NCBI GenBank assembly: GCA_958450365.1
Contig: CAUEEP010000923.1
Location: 1,691,501-1,755,500, forward strand
Source of the DNA: Mesorhabditis belari
Lineage: Eukaryota; Nematoda; Chromadorea; Rhabditida; Rhabditidae
Length of the DNA stretch: 64,000 nt
Reading direction: 5' to 3'
The position numbers and the translations under genes are program-made. The notes below the pieces were generated by a model, which worked only from the letters and a program-made list of their open reading frames with translations, made no database searches and was not told where the DNA came from. Positions 11,015 through 26,000 of this stretch are shown piece by piece (the first letter of the stretch is position 1; each line of letters starts with the position of its first letter).

Positions 11015-14000
11015 TTAAAGGGTGGCCGTTTGAACATCATCACCGCGGTGAATGTTAGCGATGGCCACTTGGAGGCATTGAAGCCACTCTTCAGCTTTGC
11101 GTTCGTCGTTTGCCTGAATGGGTCGTTGTTGGATAGGCTACCTACCATAAATACTGTAACAGTACCCCACCGCCCTCGTACAGTCGCGTAGTCGCAAAAG
11201 TTTTGTCTTATTTCATTTTTTTCAAAGCACCCGTACTTTCAAAAAAAATGCGTCTTTGGTATCAAAAAATAGCTGAAATTCAGGGCTATTTTTTGATACC
11301 TAAGCACGCATTGTAGCATAAAGCAGTGTCGAGAAAAACTCGTTCAAAGCTAGACTACGCAACACTCCGCACCGTCATTATAGGGGTGGGGTACTATTAC
11401 AGTATTTACGGTAGTTGTATTTTAAACTATCCTATTCTTTAAGTTTTTCTCAATCCCAACCTTCAACACGTAGGTCTTATTCTCTTGTGTCCAAATCTCG
11501 AACGCTTTTCGGAGACTTTTCCGCTTTTTGTTCCCACGCGATAAACTGCGAACGGCTCGAATTGAGCGCAAATCGATCGACGGCGCGCCGGAGTGATTCT
11601 GAAATTTGAGAATGCTTTTATTTTTGGAATTAGAATATTTTTTGAATATATTAGTAATTCACCTTTTTCCTTTCCTCATCATTTCCATTCGAATAGGTGA
11701 GCGCCGCGGTGGAGAGGGTGAAAAATTTGGTGTGCCATCGCTTCAGGAATCTCCATCGACCTTTCTTTTCTTTCAGTTCACCGCAAAGGACTTTCTCCTC
11801 GAGAAATGGCCTTAAAATTCGGACTTTACTAGAATATTTAATATTAAAACAACTCACAGTCAGCATTACTGTAGACTACTAGAGGATACTGTCGCAGATA
11901 CTGTGATAATCTACAGTATCTGATAGACAACTGTAGGTCTTTCAAATTAAACTGTAAATACTCCAGAACTTTAGGTAAACTGTGAATACCGTACTACAAT
12001 GTCTACTAATAGCTACAATAATTCTTGTTTCTCTAAAGAGTGCTGTTTCTTAAAGCTGATCATACTCTTGCACTATAATATCTACTATATATAAAAGAAC
12101 AGTTGTTGTCTGTCTGTCTGTCTGTCCGTCTGTCTGTCTGTCGTCTTTAGGCGAATTTTTCGGCTGGTCTTCTAATAGTTAAGTACTGTAAGCTCTAGGT
12201 AGTAAAAACTTTTCCATGATAATTATCACTTTTTCAATTTTCTTTCCCACCTGACTCGATCCGGGTGCGCACAGCTGAGACATGCCCATTTCGATGTAAC
12301 CGGATCGATCTCAAAGAAACCCCAAACCGCATTCTCTTCCAATTCTTTGAGCAATTTCTCTTGATCCTGAAGTTTATTTAAAAATTCACTTTGCTTATTC
12401 TATTTAATTTAAATTTAATAAAGAAATTTAACAATTTAACAAATTTGCTTCTATTAGGCTAATTTTTGATTTTAGAACCAACTTTTGTATGTGGGAAAGC
12501 GCTGGTGACAAGAGTGACAAATGGGCGTCCTTTTGTGACCGATTGGGGCAGATGATCCCAACAATTTGATAGGGTACGGTAAGGAGATGAGGATTGGGAT
12601 AAGACTTCACCCGTTTGTGATAAAGATGACGCTTCCATCTGGAAAGTTGTTTGAAGATAAAGGAATTTTATCACTACAGTACACCCTAAAGTAACACAGT
12701 CAGTTAAATAAGCAAATCTTTTACCTGTAAAAACATGAGATGCAACCATGACGTCTCATTTCTCGTTTTTATCGCATATTTGTTGTCCGCGTGGAAGCTA
12801 CAGTATGTCGAGCGCACCTGACACGAGAAATGGATCTTCATGCGGTGTTTTGAACCTGAAACTTATCAATACCGAATTGTGAACCAACCAAATACCAAAT
12901 ACCGTATTTTCTCTAATAGTAGCGTCGCCTAAATTGCTCGAAATCTCAAGAACCGCTTATCAGAACCTATCGATGTGGGATCGGAAAATGTAGCTGACGA
13001 TCAGATCTAGTGGGGGATTTGAGTGTTGAGCTTCTGGGAAAGCTTGGAAACTGTAAAATAGTCACCAATTCGGCTCGCCGGGATGCACTAATACTTAGAG
13101 AGAATACGGTGAATTGATCGATTTGAAGCAGGAATCTTGTTTTTACTTTATTCAAGTTAAAGCATGCCTATCAGATTTCTATTTGTTTTTTTTGCAAACT
13201 ATGTAACCTTGTCCCTAGTTGACACGCTTTAAAAAACTCTCAAGATAAAGGAACACACTCTGCTCACACTCTAGTTTGGTGTTGCTCATTTTACTTTTGT
13301 GAGAATCTTGAAAAGCGCTTATCAGAACCTATCGATGTGGGGCCGGAAAATAAAGCTGATGATGAGGTCTAGTGGGGGTTTTGAGTGTTGAGCTTCTGCA
13401 AAAGCTTGGAAACCATAAAATAGTCATCAGCTCGGCTTGCCACTACTATTTGAGAAAATACGGTACCAACTTAAAGTTAATATTTTTCTTTGACTAAAGC
13501 TTTTCTTTTAATTGAAATGTTTTATAAAAGGTGCGCTTAAGAAAAAGCTATCATACTCAAGTATTTTTTTTTTGACAGCTTAATAACAAAAGCCAATGAG
13601 TCATCACCGGAAAGCTGAAGTACTTCAAAAAACAATAGAATTAAAGCTGATTACAATAGGATTACTGTGCTGACACTAAAATTGAAGTTTACGGTAGCTT
13701 TAGAAAGCGTATCTTTTAGAAGAGAACTTACAACTTATCTTATTCTACAGAGAGCTCTTACAGCATAAACTTTATCATCAAATCCCACCCTTTCCCCCTT
13801 CCACAGTGCACTGAATAGGTATCGGCATTCGCGCGGCAATCTCATCGATAAAACGTCTAAAATTCTCTTATCAGAAGAAGCAAATTCCCCTAAATTCCCT
13901 CACCTAATGTGTCTCCGGCGATGATCGACGAATTGTCGCACCACATCGCCTCGATCAATCGATTTCTGAAAATTTTGCATATATCACACAAATTCTTTTC

Positions 14001-17000
14001 ATCTACCGGATCTTTCCATGGCTCGGCTGGTTCTTCAGAGACCGGCTCTTCTTCAATAGCACTTGTAATCTGAAAAGTCTGTGAAATCTGAATCTAATGT
14101 GAAATCTGAATCTGTATCTGAAACTGAAACTGGAACTGAATCTGTAATCTGAAAAATTCATGATGAAGCCATTTTTTGTCAGTCAATAGGCCCAAAATTG
14201 CACCCGTGAGTTTTCGAGGGTGCTGCTTTTGAATTTTATTGGGTTGGTGAATTGAAAACTGCGGGCTATTGTCATATGTGACAGTTTGAGCACTTTCTTC
14301 AAAAGAAACCCATTTTGGTGTCAATGGAAAAGTTGTAGAGAATCAAAAATAAAGCTTATATCCAAATTTTCAGAACGATTCAAAAACTGGTTTTCAAAAA
14401 ATGCCTAATTTACGAATTTCCACAAAACTTGCATTTTAAGCGAAACTACTAAGTGTATCTTTTTGGAAATTTGGCTATAAACCTAATTTTTGATTCTCTA
14501 CAACTTTTCTATTGCCACCAAAATGGGTTTCTTTTGAAGAAAGTGCTCAAACGGGTTGTCCTCCATTCTCCAGTCCTCCATTTTTGAGTCTCACACTTGT
14601 CTCACACACAAACCAAAATCCTACTACGAAAGAGGAATCCGCAAATTGCCTGTAAAATGGGCAGAAGTCGTCAATAATAATGGAAATTATTTGGAATGAA
14701 TTCATGGTTTTATGTTGAATAAATTTTAGTTCAAAATCCGGCAGTTTTCAATTCACCAACCTAATACATTAACTTTTTCTAACTCCCTTTTGTTTGCCCA
14801 GAAAACGAAGATGTTGCTGATTTTAGTCGTGCTAATTGCTGGTTTACAGGCATTTTTCGGGTATTTGATACTGTTTCTAGGAGCCATTTGAGTACTAGAA
14901 TTAATATAGCAAAAAAAACCCCCGATTTTTCATCATTTTTCAATCATTTTGTTCTAAGCGCTGTTTAATTCTAAAGATATGTGTAATATCTCAAAGAATC
15001 ACCTATCCAACTCTACTTTAATTTGATACCCAAGCGTGCGGAAAGAAACGTGTTCATGTCGAGATTATGAGCGTTTGTTTGAGAGTAAACTTAGACTACG
15101 TGACGTTACTATAGGGGCTTCTTCTCGGGGATTCTATTAGATTATATACGCTAGTTTTTTTATTTATTTAATATATCTTTAAAAATCAATTTTTAAAGTT
15201 TTAAATTTGATTTCTCCTTTATCGGTTTCTATCCTTTAAGAAAATATTCTTTGCAATAAGCCTACCGCACGCTGTACAGCTAGCTCTAGTTCTAGCTCTA
15301 AACTCTAAACTAAACTTCTACAACTCACAAACCATGTAAGGAATGGTGGTGATTGGTACGGCCGAACTGGCGGGGAACGTTGTCTCAAACGGTGCGAAGT
15401 TCGACCGCCTTCCAATGATTGGCCTCACTCGGCCGTCTTTACCGATCTAAAGATACAAAAGAAGATACAAAATTTGCGATGAAAGCTTAGTATTAAATTG
15501 GAATAGACAGGGATTTTGCCAATCTAGATAAAATTTTGTTATCGAAGTTTAGATTGGGTACAAGATATGCCGGTACAAGATAAAAGGGTATAGCTGAGAA
15601 CCTTAAATCAATGAGTTACAGTTGTTTATTTAGCCAAGTGTAATGTTATAGTTCTTCGACAGTAACTCTATTATCGACAAGGGTTTTTTTTCAAAAGGTT
15701 AAGGCGTTAAGACTACTAGAACGTGTACATCAATTAATATTAATTAATATCAATCAATTAATATCAATTACCTTATTTCTTCGAATAGAAGACCGGGTAA
15801 AGAGTATCATCGCGTACTCCTGCGTAGCAGCCCTTTTTAAAATTTCTTTTCTGCATAAAAGCTTTCAATGAAGTGCTATAGGGCTGGAAAATGACTCAAA
15901 AATACGAGCACAGATTTTTGCACAAATTTTGGGGGGTCCTTTATTGCGTCAGGTTACGGTAGTTTCCGACGTTTGGCGCGGAAACGTCTGAAAGGCAAAG
16001 TGTACGGTGGACGGTCCGACATACCACATGAGCTAACAGATTTTTGAGCCATTTTCCAGCTCTATAGCACTTGATTGAAAGCTTTTATGCAGAAAAGAAA
16101 TTTTAAAAAGGGGTGCTACGCAGGAGTACGGGATGATACTCTTTACCCGGTCTTCTACTCGAAGAAATACGGTATGCAGGATTTCTTCGATAGGAATTGA
16201 TAAGGCAAAGAATGGGACCAATTCTACTATTGTACTATTGTACTATTATACTACTATTGTAAACTATTGTTGATCTGTCTCTCAATTATCATTCATCACC
16301 AATTTCTCTCCAATTTCATGAAAAACCGATGACAAAAAATGGTACACTGCAAAAATTTCCCTGTTTCACGAAATTCCAAAATAAACAAAGGAAATCTTTC
16401 CGAAATTAGTATCACAACAGTTTTGAGACCCGGAAGTCTCATGTGTTATCTGTTAATCTGTTATCTGTTATCGAAAATCTGTTAGCTCATGTGGTATTTT
16501 TGAGTCATTTTCCAGCTCTATAGCACTTGATTGAAAGCTTTTATGCAGAAAAGAAATTTTAAAAAGGGCTGCTACGCAGGAGTACGCGATCATACTCTTT
16601 ACCCGGTCTTCTATTCGAAGAAATACGGTAATATCAATTAATATCAATGAGGCAGATATCAATTAATAGTTAAGAGTATGCAAAACAATAATCAACTTAC
16701 ATAAACTTTCTCGGTAAGAGTGGCGGGCAGAGTTTGGGCTTGTTGCGGAGTAGAAGTCGTTGACGGGGCTCTAAACTGACAGTAGAACATCCAATTTGCA
16801 TAGTTTATTTAGTTACATCACTTTTATAGATGTACAAACATTTCTATCTACACTTTGAACTCACTTCGATGGTCCGGCGATGCTCGACGCCGAGAGATCC
16901 CTCGAGTTGAAGCCGAGCTCCGAATTGGATCGCTGACTAAAGCTCTAGCTTGTATATAGACTTTAAAAATGTTCAATAAAGATCTTCAGCTAAAGAAATA

Positions 17001-20000
17001 TTGATAATTTAAAAGTATTCAGCTGAAAATAAACCTTTGCCCAGCTAGGATACTCGTGTGACTCCTCGACTTGTTGAGACTTGAGCTGCTCGGTCGGTGG
17101 TAGAGACTAGCCAGCTCCTGGATAAATACTTTGAATAATTATGTTGAGCTTAGTCTAATTACCGATTAGATATAGTATTTCTAGAGATTTATACCCTTTT
17201 TTTTCTCACCTCAGTATTCTTATCCAACTCCTCGGCCGTTTGTGACGGTGCCGGGCTTTCTCCAACGGTGATCAGCGTTCTTGCGCTAAAATTTGCAATT
17301 TATTCGGTTGATTTCTATAGTACAGATATTCGAGATTGATTAGAACAACGAATCCTGGGAAAATCAAGAAAAAAAACTGGCATTATTCTGCCAGTTTAAC
17401 TGCTGTTTCAGTAACGCAATTGTTGACGGGATGACGAGAAATTGTAGCAAAAATACAGCCAAATTTCCGCCCGCACACTCTTGATATGAATAAAGTAGAC
17501 ATAATACCGATTTCTATAGCTTAAGCAAGCACCTCTCGCGATTCAGATTATCGTATCGACTCTGTGCTTTCCGGGGCAACGACTCGTTCGAGGGACCACC
17601 GCGGATCGCAATTACTGTCACTTCCTCGGGAGCTGTGCTGGAAAATATGAACTTTTTTAGTGCTTAAGATAATAATCTTAAGATAAAGATCATTTTTTAT
17701 GTTGCTATGTTGCTCAAAAATTGTTTCATAATATTATTCGATACCTGGCCAAGTTGACGATCCTTTCGCAAGCGGTTTTCAAATGTGGCGCTCTCAAACC
17801 GACCGAGTGAACGCGTTGAGCGAAAACTTTCAGCGAATTTGGCGACAGAGTGCCCAAAGCTAAAATTGTTGAGTATTTCGTTGAGTTTTGATACAGTTAA
17901 ATCCCACAAAACAATGGCAAAAAAATCCACTACTTCAAGGTCTACTTATTTATTAGTTTAGAGGCCAGTTAACTAGTTAACTGGCCTCTACACTAATAAT
18001 AAGTTAACTCCAGTTAACTATCTCAAAGTTTTTCTTGAAGTAAAAAAAAAAATCGTTTTCAGATTATTTGTAGGATAAACCGTATAGGATTGAAATTTAT
18101 CTTGAAAAAAAAAACCCTAGCAAAAAGAAAAGAGAAAGCTGATGAAAATATGCCTACATTCCTTGACGACGGTCAAAAGGGAAAACACTAAATGTTCGAA
18201 TGATTGCTCTGGGGAAAATGGATAAATGATAACGTTTTGAGAGCTTGCAATTGCCAACTTTCAATCTCGGTGAGCACAGTGGGGGCATAGACGACATCGA
18301 CTCGGCGAGCGATTGAAACAAGAGAGTCGAGCGCTGGATGCATGAGGCTGCTCGAGGAACGGCCGATCATCGAGATCACCTGAAAGCTTGAAATTGAACT
18401 TTTAACAGAACTTTTGAACAAAACATCGCAAGAGTTCTGACTCCAGCTCAAAAAAAGTGAATCAATAACTCTAATGAGAGACACACTCAGAGTTTTGAGT
18501 GCAGAAAAATGTCAAATTTGGCTATTTTTGGCTTTGGCTATGGTCAAAGACTTGAAATTTAACTTTAAACTATTAGAAACTATTAGATCTATTCATATTT
18601 TAGGTCCTGACTCACATTAACAATAGCTGGAACGTGACAATGCAGTGAAATGTCCGCAGTCGCGTCGTGAAGAACCGGGATCAGATCGGATAACAACTAA
18701 AATAAAAGATTTGCACTATACTACTGACCTTTTTCATCTCATATATGCCACGCTTAAGAATATAGAAATAAATTATAGTTTAAGAACAAAGTCGTAGTAG
18801 ATAATCGTAAAAATATAGAGCCATGTTACAGGACTAAACTATCATATTCATTCCAATTGAATCCATTTCAATTGGATTCAATTGGAATAAATGCGAGTTC
18901 GCGACAAACTACACGCGAACTCGCAGAAATATTTAGAGTAAGCCCTCAAACAATGCCCGAGCATTTACATCAATTGGGGAAAACAAGCCGACAAGGGAAA
19001 TGGGTTCCTCACCTTCTCAGCAATGCCAATAAAGCTACTCGTGTCACTATGGCGGTTATTCTTCTTCGTTTGGCAAAAAATACTGGGTTTTACGATGAAA
19101 TCCTTACTTGCGATGAAAAATGGATTCAATACGATAATACTACACGAAAAACGGCAATAGCTAGAACCTGGTGAAGAGCCAACACCAACACCAAAACCCG
19201 ACTTCCATGGCAAGAAAGTAATGCTTACTGTCTGGTGGAATTCCCAAGGAGCCATGTTCTTTAGACGATTTTTTTCATTTTTTCGGATTTTTCAACTGCT
19301 CAACTTTTCGAAGACAGCAAAATTTAACAAAAAGTTAATTTATAAAAATAACATTTAACCATAATAATCTAGGACTTACACGAGCTTTCCCTTGTGAGCA
19401 AAGTGGTTGATAGATGTGCAAAACGGGGAGACATGTGGCCATTTTCGACAAGAATGGGCTAAGTCTCGGCAGGTAGGGGATGAGCAGCTGAATTCGAAAT
19501 TATAACGCTTTAAACAATCGCATTAATATTTTCAAAAGAATTTTAGAATTAAAATTAGAAAGCATTTTGAAAAAGTTTACTTCAGCGTTGTTGGCGGCGA
19601 CGCGCGAGGCGAATTGTAGTAGCGAGCGCTTCTCCTCCAACGTCAAGTCTGATTGCTCGAGGAGTCTAAAAATTTGGTGTCAATAAAAAAAAAGAATTCA
19701 TTTGATACATTATTTTGATACTTTATTTTAATATTTTATTCACGATAAAATCTTACCTCATCAATTGGGGTAAATGCGCGTGCAATGCTTCCCGATTGTC
19801 CGAGTAGATCTGCGGGAGGACTTTAAGGAGTGCGTAGTTGCCTGAAAAATAGAAATAAATCGAAAATAGAAATAGAAATAGAAAATAGAAAACAAAATTG
19901 GGGAGTGGGACAAATGCGAGCTTTTTTTTTGCGCACCCGGACATTTGCGCACCTTTTTTTCCGCACCTTGCCCATTAGCGCACCTTTTTTCGCGTTTTAA

Positions 20001-23000
20001 AAAAGCTCTAAAAAGCTAATATTAACCAATTTCTATTCCAAAAGTTGTTTTTCTAGGTAATTTTAGGGCGTAGAATCGAAATTTTGACATATCAGAGCTT
20101 GTGGAAACAAACGGACGGAGTTATACAAAGAGAAAAATCGACAATTTTCTGCAATTTGATCTAGCCGTTTTGTGTTTCAAATTGGTTCCACACGCTCTGA
20201 TATGTCAAAATTTCGATTCTACGCCCTAAAATTACCTAGAAAAACAACTTTTGGAATAGAAATTGGTTAATATTAGCTTTTTAGAGCTTTTTAAAACGCG
20301 AAAAAAGGTGCGCTAATGGGCAAGGTGCGCAAAAAAAAGGTAGCATTTGTCCCACTTCCAAAAAAAACAAAGAAATTGGCTAAAAGAAAAATTGGAGGGT
20401 TACGATAGTTTAGTGCATTTTTTAGTGAGCAAAAATTTTCTCTGAAAAAGCCGTAAAGTACAAAATTTACCTCCAACGATATGCGCAACGATTTGGATGG
20501 CATATTGGGCGAGTACCCGCTCACAATGCACAGCTGACAACGAGATGTACGAGATCACGTTTCGACTCAAATCCGAATTGTTGCACGAGAGAGCCTAAAC
20601 ATTTTTGGCTCATAAAATATCAGAAAATCATTGTATAACATTTTCTAAGCCAAAAACCAACCTTGATCGCCAACGGAATCGCCAGCGTCATCACCGATTT
20701 CTTGGAGTAGTGCTAAGGATTTTTTTTAGGATTTTTAGAAATATAGGAAAATTTTAGATAAGGCTGAAGTGCTGAAAGGTAATTTTTCTAAAATTCTTCA
20801 AAATTTCAAACCATAAACAGAGAGGAGAGAATCTCGAGGGCAATCTTGCAATGAGCCGAGTCTCGCGTGCCGGCACGCATCTCGGTGTACGATTTTTCGC
20901 CCGACCTAAAAGCAAGAAAATCATTTGGTTAGTATTGTTATTATTAAGTATCATTATTAAGTACCATTATTAAGTACTGTGCATGAGTAATGTACTTTTA
21001 TGATTGATAACAAATTTTCATCGTTTCACCAAACCTTAACGACATCGGATGCCTCAAGCAGCAATCGAGCACATCCACCAGTTCGGCACAATAGGTCTCG
21101 ATTGAGTTAGTTTCCCTAGAGAAGTTGTTTTTTTTTTTTGAGAAAGTTGCTATTCTTTCGAGTGCTATTCTTTCGTATTGCATAGTAAAAGAATCAGAAA
21201 TGTTTTAAAATCGTTATTTCCGGACTGATAGTCTTGTAGTCTTGATCTAGCCTGATCCACAGAAAGTGTCAGTGATGCTTACCTGATCTGGCTTGGCTTA
21301 CAGGCCTTAAGGCTCGGTTGGAACACTTCTGGGTAATGAGTTCGGTTTCTGGTGTGATTCTTAGAATAGAATTCTTGCTATCTCAACCAAGCAGTCAACT
21401 CTGGGGCCTGACTGCTTGCCCGACCTAGGCTACAGACAGTCGGCCCGACCCGACCTAGGCTACAGACAGTCGGCCCGACCCGACCTAGGCTACAGACAGT
21501 CGGCCCGACCCGACCTAGGCTACAGACAGTCGGCCCGACCCGACCTAGGCTACAGACAGTCGGCCCGACCCGACCTAGGCTACAGACAGCCATGTTAACT
21601 CCACCGCTTTTTCGGTCCGCTTTCCGTTGGCAATCTACAAATTTTTACTCGTATCTTGACCAAATTTTTTTTTTGAAAAACGTTGAATTTGCTTTCATTC
21701 GATAGAAAATTTGATTACGAGTCGAACGAAAGCAAATTAAAAGTTGTTCAAAGAAACCCGGTTAAGCTTAGAGTATGTTCCTCGTGTGTAAGTAAAATTA
21801 CTTGTGTAAAATTGCCTGAGTAATTTTTACTGGATTAATCGACGTTTTTTGGCCGAGTAACTACAAGTAATCCTCTTTACACGTTGAGTAAATTGAAAAT
21901 CTTTACATTTGAGGAGAATTCACCGTCAAATCATTTAAACGGTTGAATCTCTTTAAAAGAAAACGTATATAAGCCGTCACTCGTCATTTTTTTTGCAAAT
22001 TTTCGCTAAAAGTACGGTATTTTTTCTCAAGTGTGCGTTTTAAAAAATGCATTATTTGCGAGGAAAACACTTTAGTCAAGATACGAGCAAAATACGTAGA
22101 TTGCCAACGTTTTTGCCAACGATTTGCCAACGAAAGCTGAAACAGGGGCGGAGTTAACATGCCTGGTTACAGACAAATCCGAGACCCGGTTGGTCTGAGT
22201 CTCGTTTCTGCCCTGACCTGACCAATCTGGCTTACATTTTAGAACATTAGTTAGAACAATATTGAGGTGATACCTACCATAAATACTGTAATATTACCCC
22301 ACCGCCCTCGTACAGTCGCGTAATCGCAAAAGTTTTTTCTTATTTAATTTTTTTCAAAGCGCCCGTACTTTCAAAAAATGCGTCTTTGGTATCAAAAAAT
22401 AGCTGAAATTCAGGGCTATTTTTTGATACCTAGGCGCGGAATGTAGCATAAACCAGTCTCGAGAAAAGCTCGTTCAAAGCTAGACTACGCAACACTCCGC
22501 ACCGTCATTATGGGGGTCGGGTACTATTACAGTATTTACGGTAGTTATGACTATGCTATGACAGTCTATCAGCTTGACCACTATTTTTTTTGATTTCTTT
22601 CCAGTTCACATTTCCCAATCACAAAGCACATGTACTGTCGTAACTTTTTTGGGGTAACTCTATGCAGAAATGACCCCCTTTCCAAGTAAACGAGTGGAGT
22701 GATCGTTTATTTGTGCATTATGAGTATACACGGCCCAGCCGTTCCCCTCCATCAAGTTGTGCTTCCCCCCCTCACTTGAGTAAACAACCCAACAATTTCC
22801 CCGCTATGTTTCGCCTTTTGCGAAAGTTTAGTGTATGTGAGAGAGTCATGACTAACTGACTAACAATAAGCCTAATAATGGTGTTGATTAAAGACTGAAA
22901 AAAGAAATCTAGAGCTTTTTTTAGTCTCGTAACAAATCCGGTAATTAGCTCAGATTTTAGTTGGGATTACTGTAGCAGTCTTAAGCAGGAATCAGGCAAA

Positions 23001-26000
23001 AAGTGGATAAATTGAAAAACTGGAGACAAGAATAGGTAGTTTGAAAAAAGTCTCACTAGTTAAGCATAAACTCACCTAATTGCGGTGAGTATCCTCGCCA
23101 GCAACAATTCAACAACACTCTGATCATCTTTCTTCTTCGCATATTCTCTTTCATTTAAAATTTCCTTGATTCGGGCAAAAACAGCATGCTAAAATTTTGA
23201 AATTACATTTAAAAACACTCCTTTTAGTGCATTGAATTGCATTGAATTGCATTGAATTCTTTTTCTCGTAGAGTTTAGAGAATTTAGTGCGCTAGAAAGG
23301 CTACGTTTTCACTGATTCTTTAAGCTTGAGAATCTGCTTAGCTTGATTTTTTGGATTTTTTGATCCCTTTCGTCAAAAATAGAAACATTTTATTATATCA
23401 ATTTCTACTTTTAAAAACCGTATTTGATTTTTCGATGACAGATCATCAAAAAAAAACAATAAAGACTCTTTCCGACACTCGTTGGATGAATCACGGATTG
23501 AGAATCGAGAGGAAAAATGGAGGACAATAGGGAAAATAGGGAAAATAGGGAAAATAGGGAAAATAGGGAAAATAGGGAAAATGACCACGTTGAAGCACGG
23601 TATCCCGTCAGATCTGCCAAGTTAAGTAACGTCGATCTCCGTTAGTCTCTGGTTCAAATCCATTCTCTTCCCTGATCCGAGTGCTGACACCCGTCGGATG
23701 AATCACGGATTGAGAATCGAGAGGAAAAATGGAGGACAATAGAGAAAATAGGAAAAATAGGGAAAATAGGGAAAATAGCCGGGTGAAAATCATTAAAATA
23801 TCGATTGATACCTTCATATATAAAGGGTTTTCCAAAAAAGTATAACAAAAGTCTCATGGTGGCTCAGAAATTTCATGTCTTGGGAATTAAGAAATCGGGA
23901 AAAAGTGAAAAAAAAAATATCAAGAATTTGCCGCTCAAAATATTCACTTTACCTCCACAAAAACCTCCAGAAGACACTAGAAATAATGAGAAAATCAAAC
24001 TGAACTGACTTTCTTTTTTTTGGAACACCCTGTATACAAACTGGGGTTACCAGTGGTGGGCTTATTGGTAGAATACATCATTCACAACATACACAATACT
24101 AGGCTTTCTTAACGTAAACCACGCTTTCCTTGGATAGGCGGCTAACCCTACTCTTAATGGATGGTCCATAAATAGCTTGTTTTGACGGTGAAGAATGGAC
24201 TACATAGCTGGTTCTGGCGGTGGAGAGAAGACGATGGCTACCCGCTTTTACTAGCGCCTTTACTAGTCTACCCATCTCAGAAGTAGCGCCTTTACTAGTC
24301 TACCCATCTCACGAAAGCTGGACGTTGCTTAACTTGGCAGAACTTGGCAGAGAAATTGGCTACAGCTTCGGCCTACAGCACTCGGACAAGGGAAGAGAAT
24401 GGATTTGAACCAGAGACTAACGGAGATCGACGTTACTTAACTCGGCAGATCTGGCGGGATACCGTGCTTCAACGTGGTCAGGCCGTAGGGAAGATTGGAG
24501 AATAAAAGAGCTAGGTTGGGCTATGCTTCAAAGAGGATTAAAGGACTTCAAAAGGGGGTAAAGCGGCTTCTGACAATGTGGCTAATGGTAGGGTTGTTTC
24601 TATTAGGTTGGCAACTAAATAATGGCCCTCGCCCTTTTTTGATAAAATCTTTTAATCTTTGCGTTTAATCTACCCTCGCTTGTTGTTAATTGAATATTAC
24701 TGAATTTCTGGTGCATTATTATACGTTTTTTACTTTCCTTGATTTGATACTTTTCAAATAATTTTGTTTAGAAATGGAAGATCTCAAATATCGAATGCGT
24801 GTCTGTCTCTGGTACGACTACAAACAAGACAAAACAGCTGCCGAATCCCACAGAGATTTATTGCGAGTTTTTGGTGACGAGGCTCTTTCCGAAACACAAC
24901 GTAAGAGATGGTATCGACGGTTCAAGGAAGGGATGAAAGTCTTGAAGATGAGCCCCGCCAAGGACGACCCGAACTTCTGCAGAACGATATTTTGAAGCAG
25001 CCTAAAGGAGGATCCAAGTCAAACATCACGCGAGCTAGGGGATCGATTGGGCTTTTCGCATACTGCAATCGAAAAGCGACTCATGCATTGGGGAAAAGTA
25101 ACCGCAGTGGAAAGTGGATTCCGCATGAATTGAGCGAAGAAAATAAGGCTACTCGTGTTATCACAGCTGGAATACTACTAAAACTTGCGAAAAGGGAAGC
25201 TTCTTGAATTCCATTGTCACTTCTGATGAAAAATGGAACTTTATGATAATCGAACGCGAAAACGACAGTGGCTAGCACAAACGAAGACCAAACCAACCCG
25301 AAGCCGGATATTCACTCAAAGAAAACTCTCCTCTGTGTGTGGTGGAGTTCTCGTGGGTTGGTGCATTTCGAGGTTCTCAAAAGCCGGCAAACGGTTAATT
25401 CAGAACTCTATTCGTCTCAACTACATCGTGTAGATCAAGCAATTCGCTCTCAAGGACTCGAACCCTCTTCAATCCATTTTCTCCATGATAACGCAAAACC
25501 ACACACTGCAAAACTTACAATGGAGAAAATCGAGGAGTTGGGCTGGAATGTTCTTCCTCATGCGCCATACAGCCCGGATATGGGGCCTAGTGATTACCAT
25601 CTTTTTCGATCGATGCAACACTTTCTAGCCGAGAAAAAGTTCAATGACCTTGACGAAGTCCGAATTTCAGTGCAGAAGTTCTTTGACGATCAACCAGAAG
25701 AATTTTTCAAGAGAGGAATCCAGTTGCTCCGTCAAAAGTGGAAAGAAGTAATAAAGAATGACGGAGAATACCTTTTGGATTGATGTTGATATTTGTTCAT
25801 CTTGTTAATAAATTTTTTGTTTTTACTGAAAAGGGCCATTATTTAGTTGCCAACCTGATATTACTTTTTAAAACAATTCTGACACTGAGAAGCTCCAGTT
25901 TCAACAGCTATCTTGTTCACAGTGGATCTCAAAATATTCAGCCAGTGAAAGAGTATTGTAAGATTGAAGTGAAGGATGGGGTTTATGTAAATAAGGCCGG

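Noticed and set aside
14811..14865. Signal-peptide-like start ([16 protein letters not shown]) after a tttgcccag acceptor on the plus strand
   Set aside because: No downstream exon could be joined; the frame stops quickly and it lies antisense within a melted intron.
21378..21598. Repeat arrays here and elsewhere as a CRISPR
   Set aside because: Units are contiguous without unique spacers and the genome is eukaryotic; they are ordinary satellites.
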